This document shows positions 1 to 7,727 of a DNA stretch of 64,000 nt, in pieces (position 1 is the first letter of the stretch; every line of letters begins with the position of its first letter). Source of the DNA: SZAS-103 sp038216155 (lineage in GTDB: Bacteria > Pseudomonadota > Gammaproteobacteria > Xanthomonadales > Xanthomonadaceae); the NCBI GenBank assembly GCA_038216155.1, contig JBBQQH010000002.1, positions 1-64,000 on the forward strand. Direction: 5' to 3'. Under the pieces are notes generated by a model, which saw nothing but the letters and a program-made list of their open reading frames with translations, was not told where the DNA came from and ran no database searches. The position numbers and the translations under genes are program-made.

Positions 1-405
1 TCGCAGGGACAACGGGAAATCGTCTTCGCGCAGGCGCTTGAGGCCATGATTGAGCGCAGCGACGTAGTTGGAGACTTCCTCGACATCATCGAGCGGCACG
101 CCTGGCGCCTCGTCCAGTTCGTACAGCAACAGATCGGACAATGACGACTGTGTGCCCTCGATCTGCGAGGACAGCAGGGCTTCCTTGCGCACGTACTGAT
201 AGAGGAACAATTCGGGGTCGGGCAGCATCAAGGTGATGCCATCCAATCGGCCCAAGGCCTGATCGGCGCGCTCCTTGCGGGCAATCAGATCCTGCGTGGA
301 CAGATCCAGTGGCGGCTGCGGTGGCAACGGATCGGGGACGAAGGCCTGATAGCGGCTATTCGCCAGCGACCCTTGGACATAGTGCCCGGTAACGCGCGAT
401 GGCAC
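1..405 (-). CDS. Fic family protein, N-terminal part (cut by window edge)
   Basis: The reading frame enters from the left edge; 135 codons are visible. The N-terminal region matches the Fic_N domain of class II Fic proteins, which transfer AMP or another nucleotide moiety to target proteins. It has a proline-rich stretch at residues 25-32, LGRLDG at 51-56, and RKEALLSSQIEGT at 73-85. The SSQIEG at 79-84 fits the inhibitory helix motif (S/T)xxxE(G/N), which in this class blocks ATP binding until relieved. The catalytic HPFxxGNGR motif lies outside the window, so activity cannot be judged. The start is taken as GTG at 405, preceded by AAGGAAAG; an in-frame stop lies about 20 codons upstream and no ATG intervenes. 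A strong inverted repeat overlaps the ribosome-binding site, suggesting local control. The family call is firm; the target is unknown. Confidence 0.85.
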   Translation of the reverse strand, partial: MPSRVTGHYVQGSLANSRYQAFVPDPLPPQPPLDLSTQDLIARKERADQALGRLDGITLMLPDPELFLYQYVRKEALLSSQIEGTQSSLSDLLLYELDEAPGVPLDDVEEVSNYVAALNHGLKRLREDDFPLSLR

Positions 406-409
406 GAAG

Positions 410-446
410 CTTTCCTTATAAGAGGCCTTAGGCCGTCTAAGGAAAG
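410..446. promoter_or_regulatory. Operator-like nested inverted repeat before the Fic gene
   Basis: Perfect 9-bp arms CTTTCCTTA (410-418) and TAAGGAAAG (438-446) are separated by 19 bp. Nested inside is CCTTAG (426-431) paired with CTAAGG (437-442), and the 8-bp palindrome CTTATAAG sits at 415-422. The block lies directly upstream of the Fic GTG start and includes its Shine-Dalgarno sequence. It is AT-rich against a GC-rich background. It could be a repressor operator or a leader hairpin that hides the ribosome-binding site. No regulator is visible in the window. Confidence 0.5.
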
Positions 447-537
447 ATATATACCAATATCTTTTTTAAAAAGCCAGAAATGGCCAGAAAAGAAAGGTGG
501 CTTTCATTTGGTGAGCGTTCCCGCGAGGAACCGACAG

Positions 538-1554
538 CTACCAGACCACTTCGGCCATCGAACAGTTCAGGCCCGAACCGATGCCGAGCAACGCGACGCG
601 ATCGCCTTTCTTCAGCCGGCCGAGTTCGCGCAGTTTGCTGAGTACGATCGGCACCGAGGCTGGACCGATGTTGCCGTACTCGTGGAAAATGGTCAGCACT
701 TTTTTCGGATCGATGCCGAAGGCCTTGATGAAGGCCTGGGTGTGCACCTGGCTGACCTGGTGGATCACGAATTCATCAAGCTCCTCCACCACCCAGCCGA
801 GCGCGATCTTGGCCGCGACGAAGGTCTTCTGCGCCAGCTTCAGGCCTTCGATCAACAATGTTTTGGTGTCGGTGACCATGCGATCGAGATTGCCGCGGCA
901 CAGCTTGTTCCAGTCGGTGGCCGCGCGGGTGACGCCGCCCTTGTAGCGCGGCGCATCGGGCGTCAGCTCAGTGCGCGAGAGCACCATCGCGGCGGCGCCG
1001 CAGCCTAGCGTGAGCGAGGCCAGTTCGTTGCGGAATTGTTCCTCGGTGACATCCGGCGCGCTCAGGCGATCGAGGGTTTTCTCGTACACCAGGTTCGCGG
1101 TTTCGCCGTCCACCACCAGCGCGTATTCGATCTCGCCGCGCTCGATCATGCGGCTGGCGATGTCCATGCCATTGAGAAACGCGAGACAGGCGTTGGCTAT
1201 GTCAAAGTTCTGGCAGTTTTCGCCCAGCTTGAGGTTGCCGCAGATGATGCTGGCGGTGGAGGGTTCGAGGTAATCGCGACTGACCGAAGTGTTGACTAGC
1301 AACCCGATCTTCTCGCGCGGCACGCCGGCATCGATCAGCGCCTTCTCCGCGGCCATGGTCGCGGCGTCAGAGGCTTCCACGCCGCTGCCCCACATGTGCC
1401 GCGCATGGATGCCGGCGATATCGCGCAACACGTCGGTCTTGATGCCAAGGCGATCCATCGTCGGCTGCAGGCGAAGGTTGATCGCATCCGAGCTCAGGCG
1501 TTCGGGCGCGTCGATGTGCGCCAGTCCGGCGATGGAAACGTGCTGGAAGAGCAT
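538..1554 (-). CDS. oleA: OleA-type 3-oxoacyl-ACP synthase III family thiolase
   Basis: A 338-residue thiolase-fold enzyme matching OleA of Xanthomonas, which joins two fatty acyl-CoAs head to head to give a beta-keto acid, the first step of long-chain olefin synthesis in the cytoplasm. The catalytic set is present: Glu97 in DYLEPST, Cys123 in NACLAF, His265 in VIHQVSQVH and Asn295 in EYGNIGPAS. Relative spacing equals that of Xanthomonas campestris OleA (Glu117, Cys143, His285, Asn315 in the tagged crystal numbering). The start is ATG at 1554. The partner genes oleB, oleC and oleD are not adjacent: a Fic gene lies downstream and a lipoprotein gene upstream. They may be elsewhere, or the product may feed another pathway. 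A FabH-like role is less likely given Glu97 and the overall match. Confidence 0.9.
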   Translation of the reverse strand: MLFQHVSIAGLAHIDAPERLSSDAINLRLQPTMDRLGIKTDVLRDIAGIHARHMWGSGVEASDAATMAAEKALIDAGVPREKIGLLVNTSVSRDYLEPSTASIICGNLKLGENCQNFDIANACLAFLNGMDIASRMIERGEIEYALVVDGETANLVYEKTLDRLSAPDVTEEQFRNELASLTLGCGAAAMVLSRTELTPDAPRYKGGVTRAATDWNKLCRGNLDRMVTDTKTLLIEGLKLAQKTFVAAKIALGWVVEELDEFVIHQVSQVHTQAFIKAFGIDPKKVLTIFHEYGNIGPASVPIVLSKLRELGRLKKGDRVALLGIGSGLNCSMAEVVW

Positions 1555-1699
1555 TCAGGGAGCCTTGAAGGTAAGCCGGCGAACGCTACCCGGTTCGGCG
1601 GGTGCCCGCAACCTGTGCGGGTTGGGGCGGCGATTTTCAAGGGCGCAGGGCCGGCGGCGCACGTCCATCTTCACTGTTGTGAACCCCGACGCACTCGCA

Positions 1700-1713
1700 G
1701 CGATTGCAATCGC
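1700..1713. promoter_or_regulatory. Perfect 14-bp palindrome between lipoprotein gene and oleA
   Basis: GCGATTGCAATCGC is a perfect palindrome 7 bp past the stop of the minus-strand lipoprotein gene and about 145 bp upstream of the oleA start. There is no T-run after it on the minus strand, so a factor-independent terminator is unlikely. A dimeric regulator site for oleA is possible but unproven. Confidence 0.3.
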
Positions 1714-1720
1714 AGCGCTC

Positions 1721-2068
1721 TCAGCGGCCCGGTGGGTGGCAATTCAGCGCCACCCAGCGCTGCGCGCCGTCATCTAGTTCGTTCAGCGGCTGCACGCTGT
1801 CGGCATGCAACGTGGTCGCCTCGTTGCGGGCCAGGGTTTCGAGTTCATCCTTGACGCGCAGCGAGTTGCGCTCGTACGGGCCGAGCCGATCCTTCACCGA
1901 CACCGCGATCTCACCCAGCCGTCGACACCCATCCATGTCCTGGCCTTGGCGCAACACGCGAATCTGCTGCGCAGCCGAATCCAACTTGACCCACTGGCAG
2001 CCGCCGGTTGCGAACAGCAGCACGCCGAGGGCGGCAATCTTCGGAAGCGATAATGAGGTGTTGTGCAT
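1721..2068 (-). CDS. Small DUF4156-like lipoprotein
   Basis: A 115-residue predicted lipoprotein. The N-terminus has a short hydrophobic signal ending in a lipobox (FATGGC, Cys at residue 24). The mature part has the pattern of DUF4156/RcsF-like lipoproteins: a central Cys (MDGCRRLGE), then a stretch like LETLARNEAT and a C-terminal Cys (ALNCHP), consistent with a disulfide in the periplasm. It is probably anchored in the outer membrane; its role is unknown. It stands alone between the M16 protease gene upstream and oleA downstream, all on the minus strand with gaps of about 160 bp. The family call rests on the overall pattern. Confidence 0.75.
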   Translation of the reverse strand: MHNTSLSLPKIAALGVLLFATGGCQWVKLDSAAQQIRVLRQGQDMDGCRRLGEIAVSVKDRLGPYERNSLRVKDELETLARNEATTLHADSVQPLNELDDGAQRWVALNCHPPGR

Positions 2069-2193
2069 ACGACCGGTGCCTGGCGTGGAAGACTAGGCAA
2101 GCATAACGAGACGGCCTGAACCGCGCGGCATTCCGCCAATCGACGGATCACCCTTGCCGCGCGGACTCATCCTAGCGTGGAAGCCCGATGCGA

Positions 2194-2210
2194 CCCGAAA
2201 TCCATTCGGG
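2194..2210. terminator. Weak hairpin downstream of the M16 protease gene
   Basis: CCCGAA (2194-2199) pairs with TTCGGG (2205-2210) around a 5-nt loop, about 20 bp after the M16 stop codon on the minus strand. No T-tract follows, so it could at best be a Rho-assisted or weak terminator. Confidence 0.25.
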
Positions 2211-2228
2211 CCGCCGTTCAAATCCGCA

Positions 2229-5141
2229 TTAGCGACCGGCAGGCGTCGCCATCGGCTTGGGTGCGGGCAGCATCGGCTTGGCCGTGACCGGCTTGCCATC
2301 GGCATCCACCACTGTCACCTCGCCGACGTTAAGCGCGCGCACTGGTGCCTCGATCTTCGACAGGTCGCCCACCACCACCCAGGTCAGCGAACCGGGCTTG
2401 ATCTCGCTGGCAGCCGTCTGCGCGGCAGCGACCGAAACGCCTTCGATACGCGCCTTGGTGGTCTGCACATAGTCGTCTGGACGGTTGTAGCGGACGATGC
2501 CGCCAATCGCGCCCATCACCGCGTCGCCGGTTTCAAACGAACCTGGCAGCGAACGCACGTTGCTGTCCTTGACCTTGTCGACTTCGGCAACGGTCAAGGG
2601 TGTCTTGCCGCTGGCGAAGCTGCTGATCTCGCGCTGCATTTCGGCCAGCGAGTCGGCGGTCTTGTCGATCTGCACCGGAGAGTAGGCAATCCACGGCCGC
2701 TGTCCCTTGGCCGACGGAGTAAAGCTGTAGGCGCCGTAGGCCCAATGCTTGGCCTCGCGCAGGTTCATGTTCAGGCGCGAGGAGAATTCCCCGCCGATGA
2801 CGCCATTGGCGATGCTGAAGTCAGTCGCTTTCGGACTCATGGTGGAATCCACCAGATCGCCGACCATGATCGTTGCCTGCACCGCACCCGGCTGATCGAC
2901 CAACAGCACGCGCGGCTTCGGCTGTGGTGCCACCTGCGCGATGTTCAGCGTCGGCAGCGTGCCGACCGGCGCCTTCCAATCGCCAAAGTGCTTCTCCAGC
3001 AGCGGCGTGATCGCCTTCAAGCTGGTGTCGCCGACGATGATCAGCGTCGCGTTGTCCGGGCGAAGCCACTGCGCGTCGAAGGCCAGCAGGTCGTCACGGG
3101 TCAGCGACTTGATCGAATCCTCGTTGCCGGTGCCGCTGAACGGGATCGCATACGGATGGCCCAGCCCGTAGAGCAGCGGCGGCAACAGTCGGAGCGCGAT
3201 CGAGGTCGGGCGGGTCTTTTCCTGGGCGATGCCGGCCAACCAGGTCTGCCGCACGCGCTCGATTTCGCTGGGTGCAAAGGTCGGGCGGCGAACCACGTCG
3301 GCGTACAGCGCCATCGAATCGTCGAGTTTGTCGGTAAGTGCCGACAGCGCAATGCTGCCGCCGTCAAGGCTTGCCCCGGCAGCGATGTCGGCACCCAGCG
3401 ATTCCTCGCGATCGGCCAGCCCTAGCGCGTCATACTTGCCCGCGCCTTCATCCAGCATGCCCATGGTGAAGCTCGCCGTACCCAATTTGTGACCCTGGTC
3501 GGCCGCATAACCACCGGCAAATTCCATGCTCATCTGCACCACCGGAATCTCGTGGCGCTCGGCCAGCACGACCTTCATGCCGTTGGACAAGGTGGCGCGC
3601 TGCAGGGTCGGGAACTTGAGATCGGGGAAGCGGGTTACCTCGGGCACGCCCTTGCTGCGGTCGATGTCGGTCTTGACCACGTGGAACTTCGGATCGATCG
3701 CTGGAATCGGGCGATCCTTGGTGGCGAACGCTTCGCCTGCCGTGGAATCATCCTTTATCGGCGGCGCGGCGGCGTTGTCCTTGGTCGGCTCCACCACCAG
3801 CGTGTAATCGCCCTTGCCCACCCATTTGCGACCGACCGCAGCCACCTGCGCCGGGGTGGCGCTGGCCCAGGTTTTCAGGCTCTTGCGAAAGCAGCCCGGG
3901 TCGCCGGTGAACACCGCGCACTCGGCCAGCGCATCGGCCTTGCCACCAAAGCCGCCAATGCGTTCAATGCCGCGAATGAAGCCGGCCTTGAACACGGTCT
4001 GCGCCTGCGCCAGTTCCGCAGCGCTCGGGCCGTCCTTGAGCAGACGAGTCAACTCTTCATTGATGATCGCTTCGACCTTGGCTGGATCCACGCCATTCTT
4101 GACGTCGGCGCTGATGTAGAACTGTCCGCCGATCTCACTCGAATTGATCGATGCACTGACGTGATCAGCCAGTTTGTCCTGGTGCACCAGTCGGCGATCC
4201 AGCCGCGAGGAACGGCTGCCGCCCAGCACCTGTGCGAACAGTTGCAGGCGATCGGCGTCGTCGCTACCAGCGCCCGGCACGTTCCAGACTTTGTAGATTC
4301 GAACCTGGGCAACACGATCGAGGAGGGTCGCTCGAGCGGACTGGTCGTGCGCCGCAATCCACGGCTTGGGCTGCGCAATGGTTGGCGACGCCGGGATGTC
4401 GCCAAAATATTTGCTGACCTTGGCCTTGGCCGTGGCCAGGTCGATGTCGCCGGCGAGCACCAGCACCGTGTTGTTGGGGCCGTACCAGGTTTTGAACCAG
4501 GCTTTCACGTCATCGAGCGAGGCGGCATCGAGATCGGCCTTGGAACCGATCGTGGTGTGATGGTACGGATGCGCGACCGGATACATCGCGGCCGCCAGCG
4601 CATCGCGAACGCGGCCGTACGGTTGATTCTCGCCTTGGCGCTTCTCGTTCTCGACCACGCCGCGCTGCTCGTCCAGCGCTTTCTGATCGATGCCACCGAG
4701 CAGATGGCCCATGCGGTCGGATTCCATCCACAACGCCATGTCCAGCGCGCTGGTCGGCACGTTCTCGAAGAAGTTGGTGCGGTCGGTATTGGTGGTGCCG
4801 TTCTGATCAGTGGCGCCAGCCTTTTCAAACGGATCGAAATATTCGCCCTTGTGGTTTTCCGAGCCCTGGAACATCAGGTGCTCATACAAATGCGCGAAAC
4901 CCGTCTTGCCCGGCTTCTCATCCTTGGAGCCGACGTGGTACCAGAGATTGACCGCTACGATCGGCGCCTTGTGGTCCTCGTGCACGATCACGCGCAGGCC
5001 GTTCGGCAAGGTGAACTGCTGATACGGAATCTCGACACCGCTGGCGGCATGCGCCAGTTGCGGCAGGGCAGGCAGCGCGAGTGCGGCGGAAAGGCTCAGG
5101 GCAAGCAAGCCGGCGCGCAGCCGACGGGGCGAGTTGGTCAT
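2229..5141 (-). CDS. Exported M16 family zinc metallopeptidase (two-domain)
   Basis: A 970-residue pitrilysin/M16B-type protease with a Sec signal peptide (basic start, hydrophobic core, AHA-AS cleavage near residue 33). The first domain carries the inverted zinc motif HxxEH as HLYEH (His84, Glu87, His88) with the distal zinc ligand in VVENEKR (Glu164 or 166). The second half repeats the M16 fold (from about residue 500) without a zinc motif, as usual in fused pairs that form a clam-shell chamber. It likely degrades peptides in the periplasm. The start is ATG 5141, preceded by GAGGA at a good distance; a TTG 12 bp upstream overlaps that ribosome site and is rejected. It is divergent from ubiA. 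Confidence 0.93.
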   Translation of the reverse strand: MTNSPRRLRAGLLALSLSAALALPALPQLAHAASGVEIPYQQFTLPNGLRVIVHEDHKAPIVAVNLWYHVGSKDEKPGKTGFAHLYEHLMFQGSENHKGEYFDPFEKAGATDQNGTTNTDRTNFFENVPTSALDMALWMESDRMGHLLGGIDQKALDEQRGVVENEKRQGENQPYGRVRDALAAAMYPVAHPYHHTTIGSKADLDAASLDDVKAWFKTWYGPNNTVLVLAGDIDLATAKAKVSKYFGDIPASPTIAQPKPWIAAHDQSARATLLDRVAQVRIYKVWNVPGAGSDDADRLQLFAQVLGGSRSSRLDRRLVHQDKLADHVSASINSSEIGGQFYISADVKNGVDPAKVEAIINEELTRLLKDGPSAAELAQAQTVFKAGFIRGIERIGGFGGKADALAECAVFTGDPGCFRKSLKTWASATPAQVAAVGRKWVGKGDYTLVVEPTKDNAAAPPIKDDSTAGEAFATKDRPIPAIDPKFHVVKTDIDRSKGVPEVTRFPDLKFPTLQRATLSNGMKVVLAERHEIPVVQMSMEFAGGYAADQGHKLGTASFTMGMLDEGAGKYDALGLADREESLGADIAAGASLDGGSIALSALTDKLDDSMALYADVVRRPTFAPSEIERVRQTWLAGIAQEKTRPTSIALRLLPPLLYGLGHPYAIPFSGTGNEDSIKSLTRDDLLAFDAQWLRPDNATLIIVGDTSLKAITPLLEKHFGDWKAPVGTLPTLNIAQVAPQPKPRVLLVDQPGAVQATIMVGDLVDSTMSPKATDFSIANGVIGGEFSSRLNMNLREAKHWAYGAYSFTPSAKGQRPWIAYSPVQIDKTADSLAEMQREISSFASGKTPLTVAEVDKVKDSNVRSLPGSFETGDAVMGAIGGIVRYNRPDDYVQTTKARIEGVSVAAAQTAASEIKPGSLTWVVVGDLSKIEAPVRALNVGEVTVVDADGKPVTAKPMLPAPKPMATPAGR

Positions 5142-5311
5142 TGAAATCCTCAAGGATGATGAATGCAGATCGCTTGCACCGCGCCGTCGCGTATCGGGTG
5201 AATCCGGCGGTCACTAAGCAAGGTCGACCATGATAACGGGTGCGATCTGGCGATGCAGGCGTCGGCGACTGCCACGACCTTGTCGAAGCCCGCCTTTGCT
5301 AGGCTAGCGCG

Positions 5312-6286
5312 ATGGCGAAAGCGCGCGCGTCCTCTTCTTCCCGGCAGCCCGGTCAGCGCGCGAGCGGGTCACGCAAACCGGCGGCTTCCGCGCCGACCGA
5401 ACCCTCGTCGCCCGCTCCGCGCCCGCCGTGGCAGCTGCGTCTGCGTCTTTACTGGACGCTGCTGCGTGGCGACCGCCCGATCGGCGCGCTGCTGCTGCTG
5501 TGGCCAACGTGGTGGGCATTGTGGCTGGCCGCCGACGGATTTCCGACGCTCGGCTTGTGGTTGATCTTCACCCTCGGCGTCTGGCTGACACGCTCGGCCG
5601 GTTGCGTGATCAACGACTACGCCGACCGCTGGCTCGATCCACAGGTCGAACGCACCCGCGAACGCCCACTCGCACGCGGCGCGGTCAGCGGTCGCGAGGC
5701 CTTGTTGGTGTTCGCAGTGTTGATGTTGGTCGCGTTCGGATTGGTGCTGTTGACCAACCGCCTGACCGTGGAATTGAGCGTCATCGGCGTGCTGCTCGCG
5801 GCAAGTTATCCGTACCTCAAGCGTTACACCTACCTGCCGCAGGTGTACCTCGGACTGGCCTTCGGCTGGGGCATCCCGATGGCGTTCGCCGCAACGCAAG
5901 GCACGGTGCCGGCGCTGGCGTGGCTGCTGTTCCTGGCCAACGTGCTGTGGGCGACGGCTTACGACACTTGGTATGCGATGGTCGATCGCGACGACGATCT
6001 GCGCGCCGGTGCGAAGTCCACCGCGATTCTGTTTGGCGAAGCGGACCTGATTGCGCAGGGCGTGCTGTATGCACTGTTCCTCGCTGCACTGGTCTTCGTC
6101 GGCCAGCGCGCGCAACTGGCACCCGCTTATTTCATCGCACTGCTGATCGCCGCCGGCCTGATCGTCTGGGAATTCCGCCTCGCCCGCCACCGCGATCGCA
6201 CCGGCTGCTTCCGAGCATTCCTGCACAACAACTGGGTCGGCGCGGTGGTATTTGCGGGGATCGTGCTGGGCGTGGCGATGCGTTGA
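5312..6286 (+). CDS. ubiA: 4-hydroxybenzoate octaprenyltransferase
   Basis: A 324-residue integral membrane prenyltransferase of the UbiA family, which attaches the polyprenyl tail to 4-hydroxybenzoate in ubiquinone synthesis. Both aspartate-rich Mg-diphosphate motifs are present: NDYADRWLD at 101-109 and YDTWYAMVDRDDD at 217-229. About eight or nine hydrophobic helices can be seen. The first ~40 residues are a Ser/Arg/Pro-rich tail absent from E. coli UbiA; no later Met exists before the first helix, so the tail is probably real. The gene stands alone, divergent from the M16 protease gene. Confidence 0.95.
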   Translation: MAKARASSSSRQPGQRASGSRKPAASAPTEPSSPAPRPPWQLRLRLYWTLLRGDRPIGALLLLWPTWWALWLAADGFPTLGLWLIFTLGVWLTRSAGCVINDYADRWLDPQVERTRERPLARGAVSGREALLVFAVLMLVAFGLVLLTNRLTVELSVIGVLLAASYPYLKRYTYLPQVYLGLAFGWGIPMAFAATQGTVPALAWLLFLANVLWATAYDTWYAMVDRDDDLRAGAKSTAILFGEADLIAQGVLYALFLAALVFVGQRAQLAPAYFIALLIAAGLIVWEFRLARHRDRTGCFRAFLHNNWVGAVVFAGIVLGVAMR

Positions 6287-6343
6287 ATTGCCGCGCCACG
6301 GCTTCTATTTGTGGTGATCCTGGCCACTCGAATCAACCTAAAT

Positions 6344-6657
6344 CGTTCGTGGTGAGCCTGTTTAACCACATCACGAATTTAATTTGCAGACATCTAAGTA
6401 GAAGCAAGAGCACCCCTCCCCAACCCTCCCCCGCGCGTTGTGCAAGGGAGGAGCAGATTCGTTTATGGTGAGCTGCGATGTCCATGGATGGACGAGTGCC
6501 GCGAGCGCATGGATTCGCAGGAGTGGCTCGAACCACACTTTCTCAACCGTTCGTGGTGAGCCTGTCGAACCACACCCCAATTCAATTTTCAGACATCTCT
6601 CAGCAGAGCAAGAGCACCCCTCCCCAACCCTCCCCTGCGCGTTGCGTAAGGGAGGGA
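6344..6657. repeat. Two direct copies of a ~110-bp intergenic repeat in the ubiA-comF gap
   Basis: The 537-bp stretch 6287-6823 has no credible gene. It holds two similar direct copies, 6344-6452 and 6548-6657, separated by 95 bp. Each begins with GTTCGTGGTGAGCCTGT, runs through a CAGACATCT block, then a C-rich part (CACCCCTCCCCAACCCTCCC) and ends in AAGGGAGG, which can pair with the C-rich part to form a hairpin. The leading GTGGTGAGCCTGTCGAACCAC half is a palindromic REP-like motif that recurs inside glyS. A third, poorer trace is at about 6714-6765. Confidence 0.8.
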
Positions 6658-6823
6658 GTAGAGTCTGTTCGTGTTGAGGAGCCATAGTTCGGACGGATGG
6701 CCTCAACACTTTCCCCGGTCATGGTGAGGCCGCGCAGCGGATCGAACCATCCACCTCACCACGATGGGGAAGCGCGCGCTGCGGAACCTTGAGGACATCT
6801 CGTAGCACATTCCCAAATATTCG

Positions 6824-7675
6824 CTAACCGCGCGGCACGCGCGCGGCGACCCAGGCATCGACGTGCTGCACGCCGGCTCGCTTGAGCACGCGGGCGCATT
6901 CGTACAGGGTGGCGCCGGTGGTCATCACGTCGTCGACCAGCGCGACATGCGTTGGCAATGCATCTCGACCCACGGCAAATGCGCCGCGTGGGTTGCGACG
7001 ACGGGCCAGCGCGCCGAGCTCGCTTTGCGGAGCGATATCGCGAATGCGGCGCAAGCCGTCGTGCAGTAGTGGCAATCCAAATGCGGTCGCCAGCGGGCGG
7101 GCGAGTTCCAGCGCCTGGTTGTAGCCGCGTTGGCGCAAGCGTGCGATATGCAACGGAATCGGGATCAGGGCTTGCGGAAAGATCGGCGCTGCGTCGTTCG
7201 CGCTTCGTGTGTCATCGCGTGTGGATTGATCCATCCGCGCCGCAAACAACATCGCCTGCATCGCCGCCGACAATTCACGTCCCGCTGCCAGATCGTGATG
7301 GAACTTGAATCGCGGCAGCAGCCGATCGACCGGAAATCCATAGCGAAACGCCGCATGCACGCGATCGATCGGCGGCGGCTTCTTCAGGCAACGCCCGCAA
7401 ATCACGACCGGCTGCGACGCTTCGACATTGCTCAGGACAGGCCCTTCGACGGCGATCTGGACAGGCCCTTCGATGGGGCTCAGGACAGGCATCGGCAAGC
7501 CGCACTGCGCGCATGCGCTGACATTCCATGGCAACGCCTGCTGGCAAGCGCGGCACAGGTCGTGGCCATCGGCCCCGACATCGCCGCACACGAGGCAGCG
7601 CGGCGGCAGCACGATACGGCCGATCGCGGACAGCCAGCCGTCAACCGGCTGCGGGGCTTTCGAGTTGACAGGCAT
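6824..7675 (-). CDS. comF: ComF family phosphoribosyltransferase-like protein
   Basis: A 283-residue ComF-type protein: an N-terminal four-cysteine zinc ribbon (CLVCG, CRAC, CAQC, CGRC) followed by a type I phosphoribosyltransferase domain with the diphosphate-binding loop VALVDDVMTTGATLYE near the C-terminus. ComF proteins support DNA uptake and recombination of incoming single strands; GntX is the E. coli relative. The start is taken as ATG 7675, leaving 52 bp to divergent bioB; a longer frame would run over bioB. The zinc ribbon is interrupted between its CAQC and CGRC pairs by three 8-residue units (PVLSPIEG, PVQIAVEG, PVLSNVEA) made by a dispersed DNA repeat. Whether the ribbon still folds is open. 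Confidence 0.9.
   Translation of the reverse strand: MPVNSKAPQPVDGWLSAIGRIVLPPRCLVCGDVGADGHDLCRACQQALPWNVSACAQCGLPMPVLSPIEGPVQIAVEGPVLSNVEASQPVVICGRCLKKPPPIDRVHAAFRYGFPVDRLLPRFKFHHDLAAGRELSAAMQAMLFAARMDQSTRDDTRSANDAAPIFPQALIPIPLHIARLRQRGYNQALELARPLATAFGLPLLHDGLRRIRDIAPQSELGALARRRNPRGAFAVGRDALPTHVALVDDVMTTGATLYECARVLKRAGVQHVDAWVAARVPRG
7419..7490. repeat. Three tandem ~24-bp repeat units inside comF
   Basis: Units at about 7420-7442, 7443-7466 and 7467-7490 share the form CTTCGA..GCTCAGGACAGGC. This is a dispersed REP-type motif seen in many GC-rich bacteria. Because each unit is 24 bp it adds exactly eight codons and keeps the comF frame. A related piece is found in the hydrolase gene near 41007-41030. 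Confidence 0.8.
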
Positions 7676-7727
7676 CGGTCGCGTTCCCAGACTCACAGCA
7701 CTGTGCCAGCCTCGCCGCGAGATCGCC

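Noticed and set aside
403..1554. A toxin-antitoxin pair made of Fic and a small upstream antitoxin.
   Set aside because: The inhibitory SxxxEG motif is inside the Fic protein itself and no small gene lies upstream; oleA is the neighbour.
3489..5144. A 551-codon open frame on the plus strand opposite the M16 protease gene.
   Set aside because: It is the antisense shadow of a well-supported protease with signal peptide and HxxEH motif; composition is His/Arg-rich without any domain.
6287..6823. The regularly spaced repeats between ubiA and comF as a CRISPR array.
   Set aside because: Only two ~110-bp copies, degenerate, with one spacer and no cas genes.
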